From: Chryseobacterium gleum
GTDB taxonomy: Bacteria; Bacteroidota; Bacteroidia; Flavobacteriales_D; Crocinitomicaceae
NCBI GenBank assembly: GCA_943326315.2
Contig: CALPSU020000081.1
Location: 1 to 9,429 of the forward strand
DNA length: 9,429 nt
Direction: 5' to 3'
This document shows, one piece after another, positions 1 to 6,418 of this stretch. Numbering within the stretch: position 1 is the first letter of the stretch; every line of letters starts with the position of its first letter. The position numbers were made by a program, and so were the translations under genes. Below the pieces are notes generated by a model. The model searched no databases, had not been told where the DNA came from, and saw only the letters and a program-made list of their open reading frames with translations.

Positions 1-15
1 AAATTAATAAATAAT

Positions 16-543
16 ATGTTTCAAATTATTTTACTTTCTTTTAGTGCATTAATTGCGATTGTTTTAATTGCAGCTTTTTTTATGAAAAAAGACTACTCAA
101 TTTCTGCTTCGACTGTTATAAATCGTCCTAGAAATGATGTTTTCAACTATGTGAAAATTCTTAAAAATCAAGAAAATTATAGTAAATGGGTAATGGCTGA
201 CCCGAATTCAAAATTGAATTATATTGGCGAAGATGGCACAATTGGCTTCATATCCCAATGGGAAAGTGAACTAAAAAACGTTGGTATTGGTGAACAAGAA
301 ATTATGTATATTAACGAAAATGATTCTTATCAAGTTGAGATTCGTTTCAAAAAACCTTTTGAAGGAGTTAGCCAAGCTATTACAACTACTGAAGCAATTT
401 CAGATAACCAAACGAAAGTAACCACAACATTTCTTACGAGTACCCCATTTCCTATGAATGTAATGGTGCCATTTATTTCTAAAATGTTGAAAAAGGATAT
501 GGATGGAAATATGTCTAGACTTAAAGCAAATTTAGAGGCATAA
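16..543 (+). CDS. Membrane-anchored SRPBCC (polyketide cyclase/START-like) family protein
   Basis: The 175-residue product starts with a strongly hydrophobic segment at about residues 3-22, followed by KK. This suggests a single N-terminal membrane anchor with the rest of the protein soluble. After the anchor, the pattern 'STVINRPRNDVFNYVKILKN' is the typical opening of SRPBCC proteins: a first beta strand, the 'I..P...VF.Y' turn and a helix. Strand-rich sequence follows (WESELKNVGIGEQEI, YQVEIRFKKPFEG, TKVTTTF), with a C-terminal helix at about residues 149-173. SRPBCC domains have a helix-grip fold with a hydrophobic cavity and bind lipids or other hydrophobic ligands; the ligand here cannot be inferred. 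Only 15 bases precede the ATG, so promoter and upstream partners are not visible. The start is the first in-frame ATG and retains the anchor. The family call is fairly secure; the function is unknown. Confidence 0.8.
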   Translation: MFQIILLSFSALIAIVLIAAFFMKKDYSISASTVINRPRNDVFNYVKILKNQENYSKWVMADPNSKLNYIGEDGTIGFISQWESELKNVGIGEQEIMYINENDSYQVEIRFKKPFEGVSQAITTTEAISDNQTKVTTTFLTSTPFPMNVMVPFISKMLKKDMDGNMSRLKANLEA

Positions 544-563
544 AATCAAAAAAAGTACAAAAT

Positions 564-706
564 ATAACTTTCGGTGAATACATTCACTTAAAAACATAAC
601 TTTCAGTGAATACGTTCACTTAAAAATATAACTTTTGGTGAATACATTCACTTAAAAACATAACTATTGGTGAATATATTCACTAAAAAACATAACTTTC
701 GGTGAA
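564..706. repeat. Tandem array of a 32-bp palindrome-containing repeat (4 full units + partial fifth)
   Basis: Units begin at 564, 596, 628, 660 and 692, an exact 32-bp period with no spacers. Each starts ATAACTWTYRGTGAAT and continues through TTCACTWAAAAAY. The core GTGAAT-AC-ATTCAC is an inverted repeat: 6-bp arms in units 1 and 3, a fully palindromic GTGAATATATTCAC in unit 4, and arms shortened by one T/G change in unit 2. Flanking TTT/AAA can extend the stem. The fifth unit stops inside its palindrome at 706 (GGTGAA then AATC). The array fills most of the 203-bp gap between the SRPBCC gene and the ATPase gene and ends 17 bp before a TATATTTG promoter motif. No start codon or obvious small gene lies in it. 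It may be an operator array, a hairpin transcript, or a minisatellite; the sequence alone does not decide. Confidence 0.95.
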
Positions 707-723
707 AATCTATTTATTTTAAG

Positions 724-731
724 TATATTTG
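724..731 (+). promoter_or_regulatory. Bacteroidota-type -7 promoter element for the ATPase gene
   Basis: TATATTTG matches the Bacteroidota -7 consensus TAnnTTTG exactly and lies 15 bp before the ATG at 747, giving a predicted leader of about 10 bases. A TTTC at 697-700, inside the truncated fifth repeat, lies 23 bp upstream and could serve as a weak -33 element. If so, the repeat array contacts the promoter itself. Inferred from motif and position only. Confidence 0.55.
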
Positions 732-746
732 AAATAAAGAAAGTAT

Positions 747-1880
747 ATGTATTCTAGAATATTAAAGGATATTATCATTAAAAGACTTTGGAAAAACAAA
801 GCTATTCTGTTGATTGGTCCACGTCAAGTTGGTAAAACGACCCTGATCAAAGAAATTATTGATGGAAAGGATTATTTATTTTTTGATGGAGATGATCCTA
901 CTGTTCGAAAATTACTCACTTTACCTAATACAGAAGAATTAAAAAGTATAATTGGTAAACATAAAATTATTTTTATCGATGAAGCCCAGCGAATCGAAGG
1001 TATAGGTATTACCCTAAAAATTATAACTGATCAATTTAAAGAAGTTCAACTTATTATAAGTGGCTCATCCTCATTTGACTTGAAAAATGAATTGAATGAA
1101 CCATTAACAGGAAGAAAATGGGAATATGAAATGTTTCCTATTTCTTGGTCAGAATTTCAAGACAAACAAGGATATTTAATTGCAGAACAACAACTCGAAA
1201 CTAGGTTAATCTATGGTTTTTATCCCGATGTATTAAATAACCAAGGTGATGAATTTGAAATTCTACAAACTTTAGTTAACAGCTATTTATATAGAGATAT
1301 TTTAGCATTTTCAGGTATAAGAAAACCAGAGGTACTCGAAAAACTATTGACTGCTCTAGCTTTACAAGTTGGATCTGAAGTAAATTACAATGAATTGGCT
1401 TTAACAGTCGGAATCGATAAAAATACTGTTAGTAAATACATCGATATTTTGGAAAAAGGATATGTAATCTTCAAACTCGGAACGTTCAGTCGAAACAAAC
1501 GAAAAGAAATAAGCACGAACAAAAAAATCTATTTTTACGATAACGGAGTTCGTAATATGATTTTAGGAGATTTTAAACCAATAGAATCAAGATTAGACAA
1601 AGGGGCACTTTGGGAGAATTTTTTAATTTCAGAAAGAATTAAGCTATTAAAATATTCTAAAGATGTGACGAAATTTTATTTTTGGAGAACCAAACAGCAA
1701 CAAGAAGTAGATTTTGTCGAAGAAAAAGAAGGCGTAATTTCAGGTTATGAATTCAAATGGTTAAATACAAAAAAAGTGAGGTTGCCTAAAACTTTTACTC
1801 TTACATATAATGCAAACGAAAAAGTAATTGATCGATCAAATTTTAGAGAATTTGTAATGTTTAAAGAGGAAGTCAAATAA
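747..1880 (+). CDS. AAA_14/DUF4143-family ATPase with PD-(D/E)xK-like C-terminal domain
   Basis: The product has 377 residues, normal for this family. An N-terminal AAA-type P-loop domain carries Walker A GPRQVGKT (24-31), Walker B IIFIDEAQ (74-81), a sensor-1-like SGSSS (105-109) and the LTGRK segment (120-124) that in this family follows sensor 1. Residues about 195-245 look like a winged helix-turn-helix (NELALTVGIDKNTVSKYIDI). The C-terminal DUF4143 region contains WR...EVDFV (D322) then YEFK (E335, K337), a D...ExK pattern typical of PD-(D/E)xK nuclease-like folds. So ATP hydrolysis, a DNA-binding module and a possible nuclease site are combined in one chain. Family members are widespread in Bacteroidota and archaea and mostly of unknown role. 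The gene is single, preceded by the 32-bp repeat array and followed by a strong palindrome. No antitoxin or partner gene adjoins it. Family call confident; nuclease activity is inference. Confidence 0.9.
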   Translation: MYSRILKDIIIKRLWKNKAILLIGPRQVGKTTLIKEIIDGKDYLFFDGDDPTVRKLLTLPNTEELKSIIGKHKIIFIDEAQRIEGIGITLKIITDQFKEVQLIISGSSSFDLKNELNEPLTGRKWEYEMFPISWSEFQDKQGYLIAEQQLETRLIYGFYPDVLNNQGDEFEILQTLVNSYLYRDILAFSGIRKPEVLEKLLTALALQVGSEVNYNELALTVGIDKNTVSKYIDILEKGYVIFKLGTFSRNKRKEISTNKKIYFYDNGVRNMILGDFKPIESRLDKGALWENFLISERIKLLKYSKDVTKFYFWRTKQQQEVDFVEEKEGVISGYEFKWLNTKKVRLPKTFTLTYNANEKVIDRSNFREFVMFKEEVK

Positions 1881-1889
1881 TAATTCAAT

Positions 1890-1923
1890 ACCATATAATA
1901 GGATTTCAATCCTATTATATGGT
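1890..1923. terminator. Perfect 16-bp-arm palindrome between convergent genes, probable bidirectional terminator
   Basis: ACCATATAATAGGATT at 1890-1905 and AATCCTATTATATGGT at 1908-1923 are exact reverse complements separated by only TC. The hairpin lies 10 bp after the ATPase stop and 24 bp beyond the hemH stop on the other strand, the expected place for a shared terminator. It has no long T tract on either side, so it is not a textbook rho-independent terminator. The bases following it (GGTGAATA, 1921-1928) match eight positions of the 32-bp repeat. Confidence 0.6.
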
Positions 1924-1946
1924 GAATAATAATTTAAAATCCCATC

Positions 1947-2972
1947 TTACAACCTCTCCTTCACCAATTCTTCTATACAATCTACAAATTTCGGATGATC
2001 GTTTGTACTAGGTACTAATTGGATCTTTTCTCCTCCGTGTTCTTCAAAAATCTCTTGGTACTCCCCTCCTATTTCTATAATTGTTTCCAAACAATCGGCA
2101 ACAAAAGCAGGACTAAAAACCAATAATTTTTTCGCTCCTTTTTTTGCCCATTCTTCTACTACTTTATCAGAGAAAGGCTCCAACCATTTTTTATTTAAAC
2201 GTGATTGAAAACAAACGGTATAATCTGATTCTTTTAATCCTAATCGTTCAGCTATTAAACGCGTTGTAGCAAAAGACGTAGCTTTATAACAGTATTTATT
2301 TGTTTCGTTGACTTCTGTTTCACACGGATGATCTTCACACATATCAGAAGCTCCCTCGTATACTTTATCGACCTGACGAACAGGTAAACCATGGTATGAA
2401 AATAAAATATGATCATACTCTTTGACATCAAATTCTTTCGCTCTGTCTACAATTGCATCTATAAAAGAAGTATTATCATAAAATTGGCTAACAATTTTAA
2501 TTTCAGGAATCACCCACCATTTCTTAATAATATCCATTGCTTTTTCAATAGCAGATCCAGTTGATGCACTTGCATATTGAGGAAAAAGAGGAATAATAAT
2601 AATTTGATCGTACAACTCATCTTTCATTCTTGAAAGTACTGAATCCATAGAAGGATTTTGATAACGCATAGCCATTTCAAACTTAACTTCTCCAGCATTA
2701 AAACGTTCTTGAACTAATTTTTTTAAGCTTTGTGTATGAGTCATTAAAGGAGATACTCCATCACCAAATTTCCAAAGTTGCTGATAAATTTTAGCAGATT
2801 TTGGAGCTCTGAAAGGAACAATAATTCCATTTACCAATAATTTTCTTGGCAACCAAGGAATATCAATTACACGAGGATCATTTAAAAACTCTCTTAAATA
2901 AACGCGAACATCTTTTACACTTGGACTATTTGGTGTTCCTAACTGTATCAATAATACTCCTGTCTTTTTCAT
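1947..2972 (-). CDS. hemH: Ferrochelatase (protoporphyrin/coproporphyrin ferrochelatase)
   Basis: This 341-residue protein inserts Fe2+ into a porphyrin at the end of heme synthesis. Visible family features are the N-terminal LLIQLGTP (7-14), YLREFLNDPRVI (25-36), the metal-insertion motif SYHGLP with the catalytic His at 194, and the C-terminal FSPAFVADCLETIIEI with the conserved Glu at 297. The usual short GDPY-type stretch after HGLP is replaced by a longer segment (about 203-230) containing C212, C217 and C228; further Cys are at 254, 294 and 332. A metal-binding role is possible but not shown. It is the last gene of a tight three-gene block: its ATG follows the TAATAA double stop of the preceding gene, with a 5-bp gap. 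No promoter of its own was seen. Whether the substrate is protoporphyrin or coproporphyrin cannot be read from the sequence. Confidence 0.96.
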   Translation of the reverse strand: MKKTGVLLIQLGTPNSPSVKDVRVYLREFLNDPRVIDIPWLPRKLLVNGIIVPFRAPKSAKIYQQLWKFGDGVSPLMTHTQSLKKLVQERFNAGEVKFEMAMRYQNPSMDSVLSRMKDELYDQIIIIPLFPQYASASTGSAIEKAMDIIKKWWVIPEIKIVSQFYDNTSFIDAIVDRAKEFDVKEYDHILFSYHGLPVRQVDKVYEGASDMCEDHPCETEVNETNKYCYKATSFATTRLIAERLGLKESDYTVCFQSRLNKKWLEPFSDKVVEEWAKKGAKKLLVFSPAFVADCLETIIEIGGEYQEIFEEHGGEKIQLVPSTNDHPKFVDCIEELVKERL

Positions 2973-2977
2973 CTTTA

Positions 2978-3841
2978 TTAAAATAATTTAGTTCTCCAAT
3001 CTTCTGATTCTTCTTGACTTATTAAATTCAATTTTAATAAATATTGAATAGTTTGTTCGAAAGCCAAAGGATATTCAATCCCTTTATAATTCCAATCTGT
3101 TTCTGATAACCATTTCTCAACTTGATCTGAGCGTAAATTGTATCTCCAACTAATTACTTCAACAGTATCAGGATCGTTTTTAACCCACAATGCTTTCTTA
3201 TTTACAATCGTACACATTGCTTTCAATTCATTGAAGTATTTATCGTAAACTTCAGTTCTAACAGCAATTACAAAACAAGGCCAAGGCGTAACTACTTCGT
3301 CTATATAACGACATTTTTCTTGTTCAGTATAAGGAAAGGTTGTGTATTTTTCCCATAAAAATGCTTGAGCTTCATTATGTTCTAATGCCCAAAGACCACC
3401 ATAAATATCTCCAATTACATTGAATTTTAATTTAGTAGTATCCCAACCTTCTTGATCAGCTTTTACGTAAGACATTAAATGCGAACCAGATCCTTCTCGA
3501 GAAATAGCAAACGTTTTACCTTTTAAATCATCCATTTGCTGAATATCTGAATGATATGGAACATGGATACCCCAATGTAACGGAGAAGTAACATATACCT
3601 GAATAATTTTAACGTCTGTTCCTTGAAGAATTGCCTTTGTAATTCCTTCCGTTAATAAAATAGCAATATCGATTGAGCCAGTTTCAAGTCCACGAATCAT
3701 CTGACCAGTTCCTCCACCCATATCACTCCAATGCAATTTCAACCCAATATTACTGAATGCACCTTCTTCTATAGCAAGCCTCCAAGGCAAATTAAAATGC
3801 TCTGGAACGCCACCTACTTTTAATCCAATTAATTTTTCCAT
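2978..3841 (-). CDS. Signal-less periplasmic-binding-protein-fold protein (CA3427/NMT1-THI5-like)
   Basis: The 287-residue product resembles type 2 substrate-binding proteins of the NMT1/THI5/SsuA group. Features are VGGVPEHFNLPW near the start (ligand-domain strand and helix), the GGGTGQMIRGLETGSIDIAI segment at about residues 43-62, TEGITKAI, YVTSPLHWGIHV, LKGKTFAISREGSGSHLMSY at about 105-124, and the AFLWEKYTTFP and TPWPCFVIAV segments. This pattern fits the family named after Candida albicans CA3427, shared by fungi and bacteria, whose ligand is not established. There is no signal peptide or lipoprotein Cys, so the protein should be cytoplasmic, unlike true ABC-importer binding proteins. 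Its ATG abuts the stop of the ABC gene upstream with no gap, and it is followed 5 bp later by hemH, so the three are probably co-transcribed. Fold call is good; family assignment is moderate; function is unknown. Confidence 0.78.
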   Translation of the reverse strand: MEKLIGLKVGGVPEHFNLPWRLAIEEGAFSNIGLKLHWSDMGGGTGQMIRGLETGSIDIAILLTEGITKAILQGTDVKIIQVYVTSPLHWGIHVPYHSDIQQMDDLKGKTFAISREGSGSHLMSYVKADQEGWDTTKLKFNVIGDIYGGLWALEHNEAQAFLWEKYTTFPYTEQEKCRYIDEVVTPWPCFVIAVRTEVYDKYFNELKAMCTIVNKKALWVKNDPDTVEVISWRYNLRSDQVEKWLSETDWNYKGIEYPLAFEQTIQYLLKLNLISQEESEDWRTKLF

Positions 3842-5608
3842 TTATTTTTGTTCCGTGAATTGCTTATCGTATAAACGTTTATAAAAACCATCTACTAAAA
3901 GCAATTCTGTATGTGTACCTTGTTCTTTAATTTCTCCTCTATCAAGAACAACGATTTGATCCGCTTTCTTAATTGTTGATATCCTATGAGCTATTACAAT
4001 TGAAGTTCTTCCTCTCGTTAATTGTTCCGTTGCTCTCTGAATCATTTCTTCCGATTCATTATCTACACTTGATGTTGCTTCATCCAAAATTAAAATCGTT
4101 GGATTGTATACATATGCTCTTATAAAAGCTAATAATTGACGTTGCCCAACAGACAAAACGCCTCCTCTTTCTCCAACATGATAATCATATCCATCAGGAA
4201 GTTTTTCAATAAAAGTATGTGCACCAATTGCTTTCGAAGCAATAATTACTTGTTCCCTTGAAATCGATTCGTTTCCGAGAGTGATATTGTTGTGAATTGA
4301 ATCTGAAAAAAGAAAAACATCTTGTAGAACAATTGCAATATTGTTTCTCAAATAAGTCAATTCTAATTTCTTTATATTTATATCACCAATGAAAATATCC
4401 CCTTTTTGAAATTCATAAAAGCGACCTAATAAATTGACAATGGAAGATTTACCAGCTCCTGTTGCGCCAACAAAAGCCACCGTTGAATTGGGTTTAATTG
4501 TTAAATTAATATTCTTCAAAATCCAATCTTCATTTTGATAGGCAAAAAATACATTTTCAAATTTTATCGTTTGGTTAAAATCACAATTTGATAAAGTTCC
4601 TTCTTTTTGTATATGCTCATCTAAATCTAAAATTTCAAAAACACGCTCTGCCCTAACTGTACCTCTTTGAAGAATATTAAATTTATCTGCTAATTGTCGA
4701 ATTGGACGAAACAACATACTTATCCAAAAAGTAAATTTAATAACTTCTAAATATTGAGATTTCATATCCAAACCATTCAATCCTTCTACCTGAAAAGCGA
4801 TATAAACCAATAAAAAAGCTACAGACAATGAACTTAAAATTTCAACTACTGGGAAGAAAATTGAGAATGCCCAAATCGCATTGATATGTGCTTTTCTATG
4901 TGCTTTATTTATTTCTTTAAAGTTTTCAAATTCTTCATTTTCACGATTAAATAATTGTACAATAGACATTCCTGTGATACGTTCCTGAACAAATGTATTT
5001 AATCTTGTAACTTGAAGACGTTCTTGCAAAAATGAATTATTCATTGATCTAGCAAAAATCCGTGTAGCAATAATTAATAATGGAATAGGAATTAAAACTA
5101 ACATCGTTAAATGCCAATTCACATAAAACATAGTAAGTATAACAGCTAATAATGTTAAAAAATCTCCTAAAATATCTATAAGTCCAGTAGAGAAAACTTC
5201 CGAAATTGCTTCCATATCCGAAACAACTCTAGTAACCAAAGCCCCAATTGGAGTTTTATCAAAATATTTCATTCGAAAAGAAGTCATGTGCGCAAATAAT
5301 TTTTCACGCATATCGCTTACGATACTTTGAGCTAGAAAATTACTGAAATATGAACTTGAAAACTGAAGTAATGCTTCAAAAGCAAGCATGCCAAATATGG
5401 TTAAAGTCCAGAATAAAAGCGCGCCACCATCTTGTTTTTCAATGATATATTGCTGAACCATGTTCGCAATTAATAGAGGGCGAATAACACTACTTATTGC
5501 AATTATTATAACACAGGCAAGTGCTATAAAAAAGAATTTCTTATAGGGTTTTGCATACGTAACAAGTCGCTTAAAAATTGAAAAATTCAACTTAGATTCT
5601 TCAGCCAT
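3842..5608 (-). CDS. ABC transporter, exporter type (fused transmembrane and ATPase domains, MsbA/MdlB-like)
   Basis: This 588-residue half-transporter, expected to work as a dimer in the inner membrane, has an N-terminal type-1 exporter transmembrane domain (hydrophobic segments near 25-47, 64-86, 142-163, 165-184, 245-272 and 290-301). The ATPase domain starts at about 348, with Walker A GATGAGKSS (381-389), Q-loop Gln 429, signature LSVGQRQ (485-491), Walker B ILILDEATSS (505-514, catalytic Glu 510) and H-loop His 541. All catalytic residues are present. The Val in the signature, in place of the usual Gly, is known from MdlB-like exporters. Domain order and length rule out an importer permease. 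Substrate could be lipid, drug or peptide and is not deducible. It is the first gene of the block running into the binding-protein homologue and hemH. The promoter motif TACCTTTG lies just 4 bp upstream of its ATG. Confidence 0.93.
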   Translation of the reverse strand: MAEESKLNFSIFKRLVTYAKPYKKFFFIALACVIIIAISSVIRPLLIANMVQQYIIEKQDGGALLFWTLTIFGMLAFEALLQFSSSYFSNFLAQSIVSDMREKLFAHMTSFRMKYFDKTPIGALVTRVVSDMEAISEVFSTGLIDILGDFLTLLAVILTMFYVNWHLTMLVLIPIPLLIIATRIFARSMNNSFLQERLQVTRLNTFVQERITGMSIVQLFNRENEEFENFKEINKAHRKAHINAIWAFSIFFPVVEILSSLSVAFLLVYIAFQVEGLNGLDMKSQYLEVIKFTFWISMLFRPIRQLADKFNILQRGTVRAERVFEILDLDEHIQKEGTLSNCDFNQTIKFENVFFAYQNEDWILKNINLTIKPNSTVAFVGATGAGKSSIVNLLGRFYEFQKGDIFIGDINIKKLELTYLRNNIAIVLQDVFLFSDSIHNNITLGNESISREQVIIASKAIGAHTFIEKLPDGYDYHVGERGGVLSVGQRQLLAFIRAYVYNPTILILDEATSSVDNESEEMIQRATEQLTRGRTSIVIAHRISTIKKADQIVVLDRGEIKEQGTHTELLLVDGFYKRLYDKQFTEQK

Positions 5609-5612
5609 ATTG

Positions 5613-5620
5613 CAAAGGTA
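5613..5620 (-). promoter_or_regulatory. -7 promoter element for the ABC-hemH operon, possibly giving a leaderless mRNA
   Basis: On the minus strand TACCTTTGC matches the TAnnTTTG consensus perfectly. The final G is only 4 bp from the ABC transporter ATG at 5608, so transcription should begin at or within a few bases of the start codon. A clear -33 TTTG was not found at the usual distance. Confidence 0.55.
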
Positions 5621-5633
5621 ATATTTTAAGATG

Positions 5634-5661
5634 TTTGATTTTTGATTATTGATTGTTAATT
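5634..5661. repeat. Degenerate 7-bp tandem repeat (TTTGATT-type)
   Basis: Four consecutive heptamers read TTTGATT, TTTGATT, ATTGATT and GTTAATT. They lie upstream of the ABC transporter promoter, within the divergent intergenic region. The pattern looks like a short decaying microsatellite. No function can be assigned. Confidence 0.6.
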
Positions 5662-5743
5662 ATAGAAGTTTAATATATTATGCCCATTTATTTAAATTTA
5701 ACATCCCTATATTATAAATATTTTTTAAATTTAATTTTTCTAT

Positions 5744-5751
5744 TAACTTTA
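5744..5751 (+). promoter_or_regulatory. Candidate -7 promoter element for the upp operon
   Basis: TAACTTTA matches TAnnTTTG except for the last base and lies 16 bp before the upp ATG, giving a leader of roughly 10 bases. The upstream sequence is AT-only with no clear -33 TTTG. An 11-bp direct repeat TTTAAATTTAA occurs at 5691-5701 and 5724-5734, 33 bp apart, and could bind a regulator; this is speculative. Confidence 0.35.
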
Positions 5752-5767
5752 GCAAAAACAAATTTTT

Positions 5768-6415
5768 ATGATACATAATCTATCAAATACCAATTCAATA
5801 TTAGGAAATTTTTTATCTGAAATTAGAAGTGTCGAAATTCAAAAAGATTCCATGCGTTTTAGAAGAAATTTAGAACGTATAGGTGAAGTAATCGGTTATG
5901 AAATATCGAAAAAAATGGAGTTCGAAAAGGTAGCATTTACGACACCTTTAGGACAAGCAGACGTAAACGTATTAAAAACACAACCAGTTTTAGCAACAAT
6001 ACTTAGAGCTGGATTAGGAATGCATCAAGGATTATTAAATTATTTTGATACTGCCGAAAGTGCTTTTATTTCTGCTTACAGAAAACACACTACACTTGAA
6101 GATTTTGAAATTCATGTAGAATACTTGGCTTCTCCTGATTTAACAAACAGAATAGTGATTCTTTGCGATCCAATGTTAGCTACTGGATCTTCCATGGTAA
6201 CAGTTTATAAAGCATTATTAAAACAAGGGAGACCTTCCAAAATATATATTGTTTCTGCGATTGCCTCTCAAGATGCTTTAGAATATGTAAAAAAACATTT
6301 ACCAGAAAATACTGAAATCTGGGTTGGTGATATAGACCAAGAATTAACCGCTCAATCGTATATCGTTCCTGGTTTGGGAGACGCTGGAGATTTAGCTTAT
6401 GGTGTTAAATGTTAA
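5768..6415 (+). CDS. upp: Uracil phosphoribosyltransferase
   Basis: The enzyme converts uracil and PRPP to UMP and pyrophosphate in pyrimidine salvage, in the cytoplasm. At 215 residues it has the normal length for the family. Diagnostic stretches are ILRAGLGM (78-85), the PRPP-binding loop CDPMLATGSS (133-142), the YIVSAIAS segment (160-167) and the C-terminal PGLGDAGDLAYG (201-212) that recognises uracil. In many homologues the last motif reads GDAGDR.FG; here Leu and Ala-Tyr replace some of those residues, a small variation. It begins the plus-strand operon: the next gene starts 3 bp after its stop. The ATG has no Shine-Dalgarno sequence, as is usual for Bacteroidota. Confidence 0.95.
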   Translation: MIHNLSNTNSILGNFLSEIRSVEIQKDSMRFRRNLERIGEVIGYEISKKMEFEKVAFTTPLGQADVNVLKTQPVLATILRAGLGMHQGLLNYFDTAESAFISAYRKHTTLEDFEIHVEYLASPDLTNRIVILCDPMLATGSSMVTVYKALLKQGRPSKIYIVSAIASQDALEYVKKHLPENTEIWVGDIDQELTAQSYIVPGLGDAGDLAYGVKC

Positions 6416-6418
6416 TAT

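Noticed and set aside
564..706. Repeat array as a CRISPR
   Set aside because: Units are contiguous with no unique spacers, and no cas genes are near; it is a plain tandem repeat.
564..706. Repeat array as replication iterons or an origin
   Set aside because: No rep, dnaA or partition gene and no DnaA boxes seen; neighbours are ordinary chromosomal genes.
1890..1923. Palindrome plus array as terminal inverted repeats of an insertion sequence
   Set aside because: The array and palindrome are not inverted copies of each other apart from an 8-base fragment in the same orientation, no transposase is present, and no target duplication was found.
1961..1966. GGTGAA on the minus strand near the hemH end as another repeat copy
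   Set aside because: It is only six bases long and lies within the hemH coding sequence, so chance is the simplest explanation.
4136..4156. LSVGQ instead of LSGGQ as a damaged ABC signature
   Set aside because: The same substitution occurs in functional MdlB-like exporters, and Walker A, Walker B, Q-loop and H-loop residues are intact.
2978..5608. ABC transporter plus binding protein as a nutrient importer
   Set aside because: The transporter is a fused exporter-type half-transporter and the binding-protein homologue lacks a signal peptide; no importer permease is present.
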